Source: Anaerocolumna sp047777345 (GTDB lineage: Bacteria; Bacillota; Clostridia; Lachnospirales; Lachnospiraceae). From it: a stretch of DNA of 64,000 bases. Of this stretch, positions 1-7,924 are shown one piece after another. The notes below the pieces were generated by a model. That model searched no databases, was not told where the DNA came from, and was given only the letters and a program-made list of their open reading frames with translations. The translations under genes were made by a program, and so were the position numbers. Location: positions 137,513 to 201,512 of the forward strand of contig JBKEEJ010000005.1 in NCBI GenBank assembly GCA_047777345.1, given 5' to 3'. Positions within the stretch are counted from its first letter, which is position 1. The number at the start of each line of letters is the position of its first letter.

Positions 1-231
1 TTAGATGAAATCAAAACAAAGAAAATGGCTGCAGTACTTGACAACTTAAATGTAAGCAAAGCATTGGTGGTTTTAGGTGAGAAAAACGATAACGTAATTC
101 TTTCTGCAAGAAACCTTCCTACCGTTAGAACTGCATTACCAAATTCTATTAACGTATATGATATTTTGAAATATGACACTTTGGTATTAACAAAGGATGC
201 AGTGGCAAAGATTGAGGAGGTGTACGCATAA
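1..231 (+). CDS. rplD: 50S ribosomal protein L4, C-terminal part
   Basis: The frame is open from the first base of the window and ends at the TAA overlapping the rplW start, so only about the last 76 residues are present; the 5' end lies outside. The residues (SARNLPTVRTALPNSINVYD and the closing TLVLTKDAVAKIEE) are the usual L4 C-terminus. L4 binds 23S rRNA near the exit tunnel and in many bacteria also controls the S10 operon. It precedes rplW with a 1-nt stop/start overlap, the normal S10-operon order. Confidence 0.95.
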   Translation, partial: LDEIKTKKMAAVLDNLNVSKALVVLGEKNDNVILSARNLPTVRTALPNSINVYDILKYDTLVLTKDAVAKIEEVYA

Positions 232-530
232 TGGCAGATTTGAAATATTATGATGTTATACTTAAACCCATCATTACTGAAAAAAGCATGAATTCCATGA
301 GCGAGAAGAAATATACTTTTTCCGTTCATCCGGATGCAACAAAGAATCAGATCAAAGAAGCTGTGGAAAAAATGTTCCCGGGAACAAAAGTTGCCAGTGT
401 TAACACCATGAATGTTGAAGGTAAAAATCGCAGACGTGGAAATACTACTGGTAAGACAGCAGCCATGAAAAAAGCAATTGTTAAATTAACAGAAGACAGT
501 GCAGAAATCGAAATTTTTGCAGGTCTGTAG
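231..530 (+). CDS. rplW: 50S ribosomal protein L23
   Basis: A 99-residue protein of normal L23 length. It opens with ADLKYYDVILKPIITEKS and carries the family's KYTFSVHPDATKNQIKEAVEKMF segment and the basic NRRRGNTTGKTAAMKKA stretch that contacts 23S rRNA. L23 sits at the exit of the ribosomal tunnel and docks trigger factor and SRP. The ATG overlaps the rplD stop by one base, implying translational coupling. A 79-nt spacer follows before rplB. Confidence 0.97.
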   Translation: MADLKYYDVILKPIITEKSMNSMSEKKYTFSVHPDATKNQIKEAVEKMFPGTKVASVNTMNVEGKNRRRGNTTGKTAAMKKAIVKLTEDSAEIEIFAGL

Positions 531-609
531 TATTTGAAAAGTAACAAGTAACTATGGTGTTTATTCGCCGATAACAGAATAAAATTATTGCTCGAAAGGA
601 GTGCAAAAG

Positions 610-1452
610 ATGGGAATCAAAAAGTTTACCCCATATACACCTTCCAGAAGACATATGACTGCATCTGATTTCAGTGAAATCACAGCAACTACTCCGGAGA
701 AATCCTTAGTAGTTTCTTTAAATAAAAAAGCAGGCCGTAATAATCAGGGAAAAATCACTGTAAGACATCACGGCGGTGGTTCTAGAAGGAAATATAGAAT
801 TATTGATTTTAAGAGAAGAAAAGATGGTATACCGGCAACTGTTAAGACAATCGAATATGATCCTAACAGAACAGCCAATATCGCATTAATCTGCTATGCA
901 GACGGTGAAAAAGCATACATTCTGGCTCCTAACGGACTTACCGTAGGATCAACAGTTATGAATGGTGACAATGCAGAAGTTAGAGTAGGTAATTGCTTAC
1001 CTCTTCAAAATATTCCGGTTGGTACTCTGGTACACAATGTTGAATTATATCCTGGCAAAGGCGGCCAATTAGTTCGTTCTGCCGGTAATGCAGCTCAGTT
1101 AATGGCCAAAGAAGGAAAGTACGCAACCCTTCGTTTGCCTTCCGGTGAAATGAGATTAGTTCCGATTAATTGCCGTGCTACGGTAGGCCAGGTCGGAAAC
1201 ATTGATCATGAATTAATTAATATTGGTAAAGCTGGTCGTAAACGCCATATGGGTATCAGACCTACTGTCCGTGGTTCCGTAATGAACCCGAATGACCATC
1301 CTCACGGTGGTGGTGAAGGTAAGACTGGTATTGGTCGTCCGGGCCCTGTTACACCTTGGGGTAAACCTGCTCTTGGCTTAAAGACAAGAAAGACCAATAA
1401 GCCGTCTAACAAACTGATCGTAAGAAGAAGAGATGGTAAAACTGTTAAATAA
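610..1452 (+). CDS. rplB: 50S ribosomal protein L2
   Basis: A 280-residue L2, the highly conserved 23S rRNA-binding protein needed for subunit association and peptidyl transfer. It opens MGIKKFTPYTPSRR and has the invariant C-terminal NPNDHPHGGGEGKTGIGRP segment. An upstream in-frame GTG at 601 overlaps the Shine-Dalgarno AAAGGAG at 595-601, so ATG 610 is the start. It lies in the S10 operon between rplW and rpsS. Confidence 0.97.
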   Translation: MGIKKFTPYTPSRRHMTASDFSEITATTPEKSLVVSLNKKAGRNNQGKITVRHHGGGSRRKYRIIDFKRRKDGIPATVKTIEYDPNRTANIALICYADGEKAYILAPNGLTVGSTVMNGDNAEVRVGNCLPLQNIPVGTLVHNVELYPGKGGQLVRSAGNAAQLMAKEGKYATLRLPSGEMRLVPINCRATVGQVGNIDHELINIGKAGRKRHMGIRPTVRGSVMNPNDHPHGGGEGKTGIGRPGPVTPWGKPALGLKTRKTNKPSNKLIVRRRDGKTVK

Positions 1453-1469
1453 TTAAGGAGGTTAAACCT

Positions 1470-1748
1470 ATGGCTCGTTCATTAAAAAAAGGACCATTTG
1501 CTGACGAACATTTACTGAAAAAAGTAGATGCCATGAATAAAGCAGGTGAAAAAACAGTTATTAAAACCTGGTCTCGTCGCTCTACTATTTTCCCTCAAAT
1601 GGTTGGACATACAATCGCAGTTCATGATGGAAGAAGACATGTACCTGTATACATTACAGAAGACATGGTTGGACACAAACTTGGTGAGTTTGTAACAACA
1701 AGAACTTACAGAGGACATGGTAAAGACGAAAAGAAGACAAAGAAATAA
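1470..1748 (+). CDS. rpsS: 30S ribosomal protein S19
   Basis: A 92-residue S19 opening ARSLKKGPFADEHLL, with the typical KTWSRRSTIFPQMVGHTIAV and basic C-terminal regions. S19 forms a complex with S13 in the 30S head near the A site. A strong SD (TAAGGAGG) lies 8 nt before the ATG. It sits between rplB and rplV as in other S10 operons. Confidence 0.97.
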   Translation: MARSLKKGPFADEHLLKKVDAMNKAGEKTVIKTWSRRSTIFPQMVGHTIAVHDGRRHVPVYITEDMVGHKLGEFVTTRTYRGHGKDEKKTKK

Positions 1749-1780
1749 GACAGTAGTGGAATTGAAAGGAGGTTTCATCC

Positions 1781-2167
1781 ATGGCGAAAGGACATAGATC
1801 CCAAATAAAGAGAGAAAGAAATGAGAAGAAGGATACAAGACCAAGGGCAACAGTTTCTTATGCTAGAGTGTCTGTTCAGAAAGCTTGTTTCGTTTTAGAT
1901 GCAATTCGCGGTAAAGATGTGGAGACAGCTCTTGGTATTTTGACTTATAATCCAAGATATGCATCAAGAGTTATAGAGAAAGTTTTAAAATCAGCAATTG
2001 CGAATGCAGAGAATAATAACGGCATGGACGTATCAAAATTATATATTCAGGAGTGCTACGCAAATCAGGCTCCTACAATGAAGAGAATCAGACCTAGGGC
2101 ACAGGGCAGGGCTTATAGAATCTTAAAGAGAATGAGCCATATCACTGTTGTACTAAATGAAAGATAA
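1781..2167 (+). CDS. rplV: 50S ribosomal protein L22
   Basis: A 128-residue L22 with the conserved RATVSYARVSVQKACFVLDAIRGK core and the C-terminal beta-hairpin region (PTMKRIRPRAQGRAYRILKR) that lines the exit tunnel, where macrolide-resistance mutations map in other species. The SD GAAAGGAGG precedes ATG 1781. The N-terminal 20 residues are lysine- and arginine-rich. Confidence 0.96.
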   Translation: MAKGHRSQIKRERNEKKDTRPRATVSYARVSVQKACFVLDAIRGKDVETALGILTYNPRYASRVIEKVLKSAIANAENNNGMDVSKLYIQECYANQAPTMKRIRPRAQGRAYRILKRMSHITVVLNER

Positions 2168-2178
2168 GGAGGGCAATA

Positions 2179-2835
2179 ATGGGACAGAAAGTTAATCCTC
2201 ATGGCTTAAGAGTCGGAGTCATTAAAGACTGGGATTCAAGATGGTATGCTGAAGCTGATTTTGCAGATAACTTGGTAGAAGATTACAAAATCAGAACATA
2301 TCTGAAAAAGAAATTATACAGCGCAGGTATTGCTAAGATTGAAATAGAACGTGCATCCGATCGTTTGAAAGTTATCATTTTCACTGCTAAACCTGGTGTG
2401 GTAATTGGAAAAGGCGGAGCAGAAATCGAAAAATTAAAAACAGATATTCAGAAATTTACTTCCAAAAAGTTAATGGTTGATATTAAGGAAGTCAAGAAAC
2501 CTGATTTGAACGCTCAATTAGTAGCTGAAAATATTGCCGCTCAACTTGAAAACCGTATATCTTTCAGAAGAGCTATGAAATCAACAATGGCAAGAACTAT
2601 GAAAGCAGGTGCAAAAGGTATTAAATCAGCTGTTTCCGGACGTCTTGGCGGCGCTGATATGGCTCGTACTGAATTTTACAGTGAAGGTACAATTCCGTTA
2701 CAGACTTTACGTGCGGATATTGACTATGGTTTTGCAGAAGCAGATACTACTTATGGTAAATTAGGCGTTAAGGTTTGGATTTACCAGGGTGAAGTACTTC
2801 CAACAAAGGCAAAAAAGGAAGGGAGCGATAAATAA
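2179..2835 (+). CDS. rpsC: 30S ribosomal protein S3
   Basis: A 218-residue S3. It begins GQKVNPHGLRVGVIKDWDSRWYA, carries the KH domain (KPGVVIGKGGAEIEKLK) and the C-terminal GRLGGADMARTEFYSEGTIPLQTLRADIDYG motif. S3 lies at the mRNA entry of the 30S and helps unwind mRNA. The stop overlaps the rplP start by one base, suggesting coupling. Confidence 0.97.
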   Translation: MGQKVNPHGLRVGVIKDWDSRWYAEADFADNLVEDYKIRTYLKKKLYSAGIAKIEIERASDRLKVIIFTAKPGVVIGKGGAEIEKLKTDIQKFTSKKLMVDIKEVKKPDLNAQLVAENIAAQLENRISFRRAMKSTMARTMKAGAKGIKSAVSGRLGGADMARTEFYSEGTIPLQTLRADIDYGFAEADTTYGKLGVKVWIYQGEVLPTKAKKEGSDK

Positions 2836-3272
2836 TGTTAATGCCGAAAAGAGTAAAACATCGTAAACAGTTCCGTGGCTCCATGAGAGGAAAAGCTCAA
2901 AGAGGTAATACTATTTCCAACGGCGAATATGGTCTGGTATCAATTGAACCAGCTTGGATTAAATCAAACCAAATCGAAGCAGCCCGTATTGCTATGACTC
3001 GTTATATTAAGCGTGGCGGTAAAGTTTGGATTAAAATATTCCCCGATAAACCTGTAACAACGAAACCAGCTGAAACTCGTATGGGTTCCGGTAAGGGCTC
3101 ATTGGAATACTGGGTAGCTGTTGTAAAGCCAGGACGTGTTCTGTTTGAAATCTCCGGTGTGCCGGAAGAAACAGCAAAAGAAGCATTGCGTCTTGCTATG
3201 CACAAATTACCGGTTAAGTGTAAGATAGTTTCTCGCGCAGACTTAGAAGGAGGTGCGGGCAGTGAAATCTAA
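2835..3272 (+). CDS. rplP: 50S ribosomal protein L16
   Basis: A 145-residue L16 starting MLMPKRVKHRKQFRGSMRG, as in other Firmicutes (ML[ML]PKRVK). The central TRYIKRGGKVWIKIFPDKP and RMGSGKGSLEYWVAVVKPGR motifs are intact. L16 organises the A-site tRNA environment of the 50S. Its 3' end overlaps rpmC by 11 nt. A start two codons downstream is possible but would lose the usual leading residues. Confidence 0.95.
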   Translation: MLMPKRVKHRKQFRGSMRGKAQRGNTISNGEYGLVSIEPAWIKSNQIEAARIAMTRYIKRGGKVWIKIFPDKPVTTKPAETRMGSGKGSLEYWVAVVKPGRVLFEISGVPEETAKEALRLAMHKLPVKCKIVSRADLEGGAGSEI

Positions 3273-3471
3273 TAAGTACGTAGAAGATTTAAGAGTAAAG
3301 ACAATTTCCGAACTAAACGAAGAACTAGTAGCTGCTAAAAAGGAGCTTTTCAACTTAAGGTTTCAAAACGCAACAAACCAGTTGGATAATACAAGCAGAA
3401 TTAAGGAAGTTAGAAAGAATATTGCAAGAATTCAAACAGTGATTTCTGAAAAAGCGAAGGCTTCTAACTAA
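3262..3471 (+). CDS. rpmC: 50S ribosomal protein L29
   Basis: A 69-residue L29, a helical protein at the 50S tunnel exit. It has the family pattern RVKTISELNEELVAAKKELFNLRFQ and the DNTSRIKEVRKNIARIQT helix. The start is GTG 3262. An earlier in-frame GTG at 3253 is part of the Shine-Dalgarno GGAGGTG and is rejected. It overlaps the rplP 3' end. Confidence 0.93.
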   Translation: MKSNKYVEDLRVKTISELNEELVAAKKELFNLRFQNATNQLDNTSRIKEVRKNIARIQTVISEKAKASN

Positions 3472-3506
3472 TCACAGGGAATCGAGTTTGGAAAGGAGAA
3501 AATATA

Positions 3507-3761
3507 GTGGAAAGAAATCTAAGAAAAGTTCGTACCGGTAAAGTAATCAGTGATAAAATGGATAAAACTATCACAGTAGCTGTTATCGATCATGTGAAAC
3601 ATCCTTTATATAAGAAAATTGTAAAAAGAACTTACAAATTAAAGGCCCATGATGAAAACAATGAATGCAGAATTGGTGATAGAGTAAAAGTTATGGAAAC
3701 AAGACCTTTATCCAAAGACAAGAGATGGAGACTTGTTGAAATAATCGAAAAAGCGAAATAA
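3507..3761 (+). CDS. rpsQ: 30S ribosomal protein S17
   Basis: An 84-residue S17 with a GTG start after AAAGGAG. It shows the OB-fold signature: RKVRTGKVISDKMDKTITVAV, then HPLYKKIVKRTYKLKAHDE and the closing RIGDRVKVMETRPLSKDKRWRL. S17 is a primary binder of the 16S 5' domain and matters for 30S assembly. It follows rpmC in the canonical order. Confidence 0.96.
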   Translation: MERNLRKVRTGKVISDKMDKTITVAVIDHVKHPLYKKIVKRTYKLKAHDENNECRIGDRVKVMETRPLSKDKRWRLVEIIEKAK

Positions 3762-3784
3762 GCTGTGCTGAAAGGAGTAAAGTC

Positions 3785-4153
3785 ATGATACAACAAGAAT
3801 CAAGACTTAAAGTTGCTGACAATACAGGTGCAAAAGAATTACTCTGCATCCGTGTATTAGGCGGATCAACGAGAAGATATGCGAACATTGGTGATATCAT
3901 CGTTGCTTCGGTCAAAGATGCAACACCAGGTGGTGTTGTAAAAAAAGGTGATGTTGTAAAAGCTGTTGTTGTTCGTAGCGTGAAAGGAGCTCGCCGTAAA
4001 GACGGTTCCTATATCAAATTTGATGAAAATGCAGCTGTTATCATAAAAGAAGATAAGAATCCAAGAGGAACTCGTATCTTTGGACCAGTAGCAAGAGAAT
4101 TAAGAGAAAAACAATTCATGAAAATCGTTTCATTAGCACCAGAAGTATTATAA
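3785..4153 (+). CDS. rplN: 50S ribosomal protein L14
   Basis: A 122-residue L14, exactly the family length. It opens MIQQESRLKVADNTGAKE and contains the ADNTGAKELLCIRVLGGS, VVRSVKG and KIVSLAPEVL motifs. L14 sits at the 50S subunit interface and contacts L19 and 16S rRNA; in other bacteria the silencing factor RsfS binds it. The SD GAAAGGAG precedes ATG 3785. Confidence 0.97.
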   Translation: MIQQESRLKVADNTGAKELLCIRVLGGSTRRYANIGDIIVASVKDATPGGVVKKGDVVKAVVVRSVKGARRKDGSYIKFDENAAVIIKEDKNPRGTRIFGPVARELREKQFMKIVSLAPEVL

Positions 4154-4166
4154 GGAGGTGTCGGCT

Positions 4167-4484
4167 GTGTCTACTAAAAAAATCAAAAAAGGTGATACCG
4201 TTAAGGTTATAACCGGTAAAGATAAAGGCAAAGAAGGCAAAGTAATTGCTGTTATGGATAATAAGGTATTAGTGGAAGGCGTGAATATGGTAACAAAACA
4301 TACGAAGGCCAGCCAGTCTAATCCGAAGGGTGGAATCATTCACCAAGAAGCACCAATTGATATTTCCAACGTTATGTACGTGCATAAAGGCAAGGTAACC
4401 AGAATTGGCTTCACAACCAGAGAAGGTAAAAATGGAATCGAAAAAGTACGTATTGCGAAATCAACCGGCGATATAATCGACTAA
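4167..4484 (+). CDS. rplX: 50S ribosomal protein L24
   Basis: A 105-residue L24 starting at GTG 4167, with a KOW motif (KKGDTVKVITGKDKGKEGKV) and the middle segment NMVTKHTKASQSNPKGGIIHQEAPID. L24 is an assembly initiator protein for 23S rRNA. An in-frame GTG at 4158 lies inside the Shine-Dalgarno AAGGAGGTG, so the later GTG was chosen. Confidence 0.94.
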   Translation: MSTKKIKKGDTVKVITGKDKGKEGKVIAVMDNKVLVEGVNMVTKHTKASQSNPKGGIIHQEAPIDISNVMYVHKGKVTRIGFTTREGKNGIEKVRIAKSTGDIID

Positions 4485-4508
4485 TTCTAAGAGAGGAGGT
4501 CTCATAAG

Positions 4509-5048
4509 TTGACTAGATTAAAAGAAACTTATATGAATGAAATTATTGACAGCATGACCAAAAAGTTCGGATATAAGAATCCTATGGAAGTGCCGAAATT
4601 AGATAAAATCGTAATTAACATGGGCGTTGGCGAAGCAAGAGAAAATTCCAAGCTTTTGGATGCTGCACTTAAGGATCTGGAAATCATATCTGGACAAAAA
4701 CCTGTCGTAACAAGAGCAAAGAAATCTGTGGCTAACTTTAAAATAAGAGAAGGCATGCCAATTGGCTGTAAAGTTACATTAAGAGGCGATAAAATGTATG
4801 AATTTGCAGATCGTCTTATCAATTTAGCTTTACCTCGTGTACGTGACTTTAGAGGTGTTAATCCAAACGCATTTGATGGAAGAGGAAATTATGCCCTTGG
4901 TATTAAGGAACAAGTTATTTTCCCTGAAATCGAATATGATAAGATTGATAAGGTTAGAGGCATGGACATTATTTTCGTAACCACCGCTAAAACTGATGAA
5001 GAAGCCCGTGAATTGCTGACATTATTCGGTATGCCATTCAAAAAATAG
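4509..5048 (+). CDS. rplE: 50S ribosomal protein L5
   Basis: A 179-residue L5 with a TTG start preceded by GAGAGGAGG. Conserved segments include LDKIVINMGVGEA, ISGQKPVVTRAKKS, FKIREGMPIGCKVTLRG and the C-terminal FPEIEYDKIDKVRGMDI. L5 binds 5S rRNA and contacts P-site tRNA. It follows rplX and is 15 nt from rpsN. Confidence 0.96.
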   Translation: MTRLKETYMNEIIDSMTKKFGYKNPMEVPKLDKIVINMGVGEARENSKLLDAALKDLEIISGQKPVVTRAKKSVANFKIREGMPIGCKVTLRGDKMYEFADRLINLALPRVRDFRGVNPNAFDGRGNYALGIKEQVIFPEIEYDKIDKVRGMDIIFVTTAKTDEEARELLTLFGMPFKK

Positions 5049-5063
5049 TTAGGAGGGAATTCC

Positions 5064-5249
5064 ATGGCAAAAACGTCAATGAAGGTTAAGCAACAGCGTA
5101 CACAAAAGTTCTCTACCAGAGAATACAACCGTTGCAGAATCTGTGGTCGTCCACATGCTTATTTGAGAAAATACGGAATTTGCAGAATCTGCTTCCGTGA
5201 ATTAGCATATAAAGGACAAATACCAGGTGTTAAAAAAGCAAGCTGGTAG
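5064..5249 (+). CDS. rpsN: 30S ribosomal protein S14, zinc-binding type (type Z)
   Basis: A 61-residue S14 of the short zinc-ribbon class. Two CxxC pairs (CRICGRPHAYLRKYGICRIC, residues about 24-43) would coordinate one zinc ion. This form is usual in Gram-positive bacteria; many also have a zinc-free paralogue used under zinc starvation, which is not seen in this window. It lies between rplE and rpsH. Confidence 0.96.
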   Translation: MAKTSMKVKQQRTQKFSTREYNRCRICGRPHAYLRKYGICRICFRELAYKGQIPGVKKASW

Positions 5250-5273
5250 GAAACAAGGAAGGAGGCAAATGAC

Positions 5274-5675
5274 ATGACAATGAGTGATCCTATTGCAGAT
5301 ATGCTTACAAGAATCCGTAATGCCAATACTGCAAAACATGATACAGTAGATATACCTGCATCAAAAATGAAGATAGCTATTGCTGATATTCTTTATAGAG
5401 AAGGTTATATCAAAAAGTATGAAATAGAAGAAGTAGATAACATTAAAACAATTCATATTACATTAAAATATGGAAAAGATAAGAATGTTAAGATTATTAC
5501 AGGCCTTAAGAGAATTTCTAAGCCAGGTCTTCGTGTTTATGCTAGCAAAGACGAACTTCCAAAAGTACTTGGAGGTCTTGGTATAGCTATTATATCTACG
5601 AATAAGGGCGTTGTTACTGATAAAGAAGCAAGAAAGCTTAACGTAGGCGGAGAAGTATTAGCGTTCATCTGGTAG
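5274..5675 (+). CDS. rpsH: 30S ribosomal protein S8
   Basis: A 133-residue S8 with the opening MTMSDPIADMLTRIRNANTA and the C-terminal STNKGVVTDKEARKLNVGGEVLAFIW. S8 binds the central domain of 16S rRNA; in E. coli it is the repressor of the spc operon. A 131-nt spacer, unusually long for this operon, separates it from rplF. That spacer has no ORF and could hold a control structure, but I could not resolve one with confidence. Confidence 0.97.
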   Translation: MTMSDPIADMLTRIRNANTAKHDTVDIPASKMKIAIADILYREGYIKKYEIEEVDNIKTIHITLKYGKDKNVKIITGLKRISKPGLRVYASKDELPKVLGGLGIAIISTNKGVVTDKEARKLNVGGEVLAFIW

Positions 5676-5806
5676 TAGTAGGTCCTCTGACTTTGTCCAT
5701 ATAAAAGTAGAACGAACGAAACTTAAGTGTATGGATATTAGAAAGCGGATAATAGAGAATGAGATACGATAGATCGATCCTACAATAAATTATAGGAGGT
5801 GCGGGC

Positions 5807-6349
5807 ATGTCACGTATAGGAAGAATGCCTATCGCTATACCTGCAGGCGTAACTGTAGATGTAGCAGAAAATAATAAAGTTACAGTAAAAGGTCCTAAGG
5901 GAACTCTTGAAAGAGTATTACCTTCTGAGATGGACATTAAAGTAGAGGAATCTCAAGTTATTGTTTCTAGACCAAACGATTTAAAGAGAATAAAGTCTTT
6001 ACATGGTCTTACGAGAACATTAATTGCCAATATGATAACCGGCGTTACGCAAGGTTATGAAAAAGTGCTTGAAATCAACGGTGTTGGTTACAGAGCAGCA
6101 AAATCCGGCAAAGAATTAACTTTAACACTTGGATATTCTCATCCGGTAGTTATGGTTGATCCTGAAGGTGTTGAAACCGTATTAGACGGACAGAACAAAA
6201 TCATCGTAAAAGGTATTGATAAAGAAAAAGTTGGCCAATACGCTGCTGAAATCAGAGATAAGAAGAGACCGGAACCTTATAAGGGCAAAGGTATTAAATA
6301 TGCTGATGAAGTGATTAGACGTAAAGTTGGTAAGACTGGTAAGAAATAA
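5807..6349 (+). CDS. rplF: 50S ribosomal protein L6
   Basis: A 180-residue L6 with its two repeated alpha/beta domains. The N-terminus is SRIGRMPIAIPAGVTV and the C-terminal signature is PEPYKGKGIKYADEVIRRKVGKTGKK. L6 lies near the sarcin-ricin loop and the factor-binding site of the 50S. The start ATG 5807 follows TAGGAGGTGCGGGC. Confidence 0.97.
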   Translation: MSRIGRMPIAIPAGVTVDVAENNKVTVKGPKGTLERVLPSEMDIKVEESQVIVSRPNDLKRIKSLHGLTRTLIANMITGVTQGYEKVLEINGVGYRAAKSGKELTLTLGYSHPVVMVDPEGVETVLDGQNKIIVKGIDKEKVGQYAAEIRDKKRPEPYKGKGIKYADEVIRRKVGKTGKK

Positions 6350-6365
6350 TTGGAGGTGAAATACA

Positions 6366-6734
6366 ATGGTTAGTAAAGAATCAAGATCTGAAATTCGTGT
6401 AAAGAAGCATAGAAAATTACGTAATCGTTTCACCGGAACTCCTGAAAGACCACGTTTGGCTGTGTTTAGAAGTAATAATCATATGTACGCTCAAATTATT
6501 GACGATACAGTTGGTCATACTTTGGTATCAGCTTCTACACTTCAAAAGGATGTTAAGGCTGAACTCGAAAAAACAAACGATGTGGCTGCTGCAGCATATT
6601 TAGGTACTGTAATTGCTAAAAGAGCATTGGAAAAAGGTATTAAAACGGTTGTCTTTGACAGAGGCGGCTTTATATATCATGGAAAAGTAAAAGCATTAGC
6701 AGATGCAGCCAGAGAAGCTGGTCTGGAATTCTAA
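6366..6734 (+). CDS. rplR: 50S ribosomal protein L18
   Basis: A 122-residue L18, a 5S rRNA-binding protein of the central protuberance. It carries KKHRKLRNRFTGTPERPRLAVFRSNNHMYAQIIDD and the C-terminal FDRGGFIYHGKVKALADAAREAGLEF motif. The SD is TGGAGGTG; the spacing to rpsE is 16 nt. Confidence 0.97.
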   Translation: MVSKESRSEIRVKKHRKLRNRFTGTPERPRLAVFRSNNHMYAQIIDDTVGHTLVSASTLQKDVKAELEKTNDVAAAAYLGTVIAKRALEKGIKTVVFDRGGFIYHGKVKALADAAREAGLEF

Positions 6735-6750
6735 GCAAGGAGGAAAACAC

Positions 6751-7260
6751 ATGAAACGTACAATCGTTGATGCTAGTCAACTGGATTTAGAAGATAAAGT
6801 AGTATCAATCAAACGTGTTACTAAAGTAGTTAAGGGTGGACGTAATTTCAGATTTACAGCTTTAGTAGTAGTTGGTGACAAAAATGGACACGTTGGTGCA
6901 GGCCTGGGTAAAGCAGCAGAAATTCCGGAAGCTATTCGTAAAGGTAAAGAAGATGCTATGAAGAAATTGATTACCGTTCCTATCGATGAGAATGGCAGCA
7001 TACCTCATGATTATGTTGGTAAATTCGGAAGCTCTTCTGTATTATTAAAGCGTTCCCCGGAAGGTACTGGTGTTATCGCAGGAGGTCCGGCACGTAGCGT
7101 TCTTGAACTTGCAGGCTTTAAAAATATCCGTACAAAATCACTTGGCTCAAACAATAAGCAGAACGTAGTTCTTGCTACAATTGATGGATTAAGTCAGTTA
7201 AAGACTCCTGAGGAAGTAGCTAAGCTTCGCGGTATTTCTGTAGAAGATATGTTAGGTTAG
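6751..7260 (+). CDS. rpsE: 30S ribosomal protein S5
   Basis: A 169-residue S5 starting at ATG 6751 after GCAAGGAGG; a longer in-frame start at 6703 would overlap rplR and lacks a ribosome binding site. It has the dsRBD-like RFTALVVVGDKNGHVGAGLGKA and the GTGVIAGGPARSVLELAG segments. S5 sits at the 30S mRNA entry and affects translational accuracy. Confidence 0.96.
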   Translation: MKRTIVDASQLDLEDKVVSIKRVTKVVKGGRNFRFTALVVVGDKNGHVGAGLGKAAEIPEAIRKGKEDAMKKLITVPIDENGSIPHDYVGKFGSSSVLLKRSPEGTGVIAGGPARSVLELAGFKNIRTKSLGSNNKQNVVLATIDGLSQLKTPEEVAKLRGISVEDMLG

Positions 7261-7271
7261 GAGGACTTAAA

Positions 7272-7454
7272 ATGGCAGGAAAATTAAAAATAACTTTAGT
7301 AAAGTCTACGATAGGTGCTATCCCTAAGCACAAGAAAACAGTAGAAGCATTAGGTCTTAGAAAGCCTAATCAGTCTGTTGAAAAGCCGGATAATGCCGCA
7401 ATCAGGGGTATGGCTGATCAGGTTAGACATTTAGTAAAGGTTGAAGAGATATAA
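7272..7454 (+). CDS. rpmD: 50S ribosomal protein L30
   Basis: A 60-residue L30 of the short bacterial type: KLKITLVKSTIGAIPKHKKT, then GLRKPNQSVEKPDNAAIRGM and a short closing helix. It is placed between rpsE and rplO as in most Firmicutes. The SD TTAGGAGG overlaps the rpsE stop, so the two are probably translated in coupling. Confidence 0.95.
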   Translation: MAGKLKITLVKSTIGAIPKHKKTVEALGLRKPNQSVEKPDNAAIRGMADQVRHLVKVEEI

Positions 7455-7480
7455 TATAAACAAGTAAGGAGGTGTACTCG

Positions 7481-7921
7481 ATGAATTTATCAGAATTAAG
7501 ACCGGCAGAGGGCTCCAAACACAGCAACAATTTCAGAAGAGGACGTGGACATGGTTCGGGTAATGGTAAAACAGCCGGAAAAGGCCATAAAGGTCAGAAA
7601 GCCCGTTCCGGAGCACCCAGAGTAGGTTTTGAAGGTGGTCAGACTCCATTTATCAGAACATTACCAAAGAGAGGTTTCAAGAATAGAAATACAAAAGAAA
7701 TCGTTGCAATTAACGTTGATAAATTAAATAGATTTGAAGATGGTGCTCTTGTTACCATTGAATCATTAGTAGAAACTGGTATCATTAAAAACCCGAAAGA
7801 TGGTGTGAAGATTCTAGGAAATGGAGAACTTACCAAGAAGCTTGATGTAAAGGTTAACGCATTCAGTGAAAGCGCTATAGAAAAGATCAAAGCACTTGGT
7901 GGAAATGCTGAGGTGATTTAG
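7481..7921 (+). CDS. rplO: 50S ribosomal protein L15
   Basis: A 146-residue L15. The N-terminus NLSELRPAEGSKHSNNFRRG is followed by the glycine-rich RGHGSGNGKTAGKGHKGQKA tail that threads into 23S rRNA, then the globular C-terminal domain. The in-frame GTG at 7472 is part of the SD (AAGGAGGTG), so ATG 7481 is used. It ends 3 nt before secY. Confidence 0.96.
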   Translation: MNLSELRPAEGSKHSNNFRRGRGHGSGNGKTAGKGHKGQKARSGAPRVGFEGGQTPFIRTLPKRGFKNRNTKEIVAINVDKLNRFEDGALVTIESLVETGIIKNPKDGVKILGNGELTKKLDVKVNAFSESAIEKIKALGGNAEVI

Positions 7922-7924
7922 GAT

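Noticed and set aside
601..609. Upstream GTG starts for rplB, and similarly rpmC (3253), rplX (4158) and rplO (7472)
   Set aside because: Each GTG is part of the Shine-Dalgarno sequence; the later start restores the normal N-terminus.
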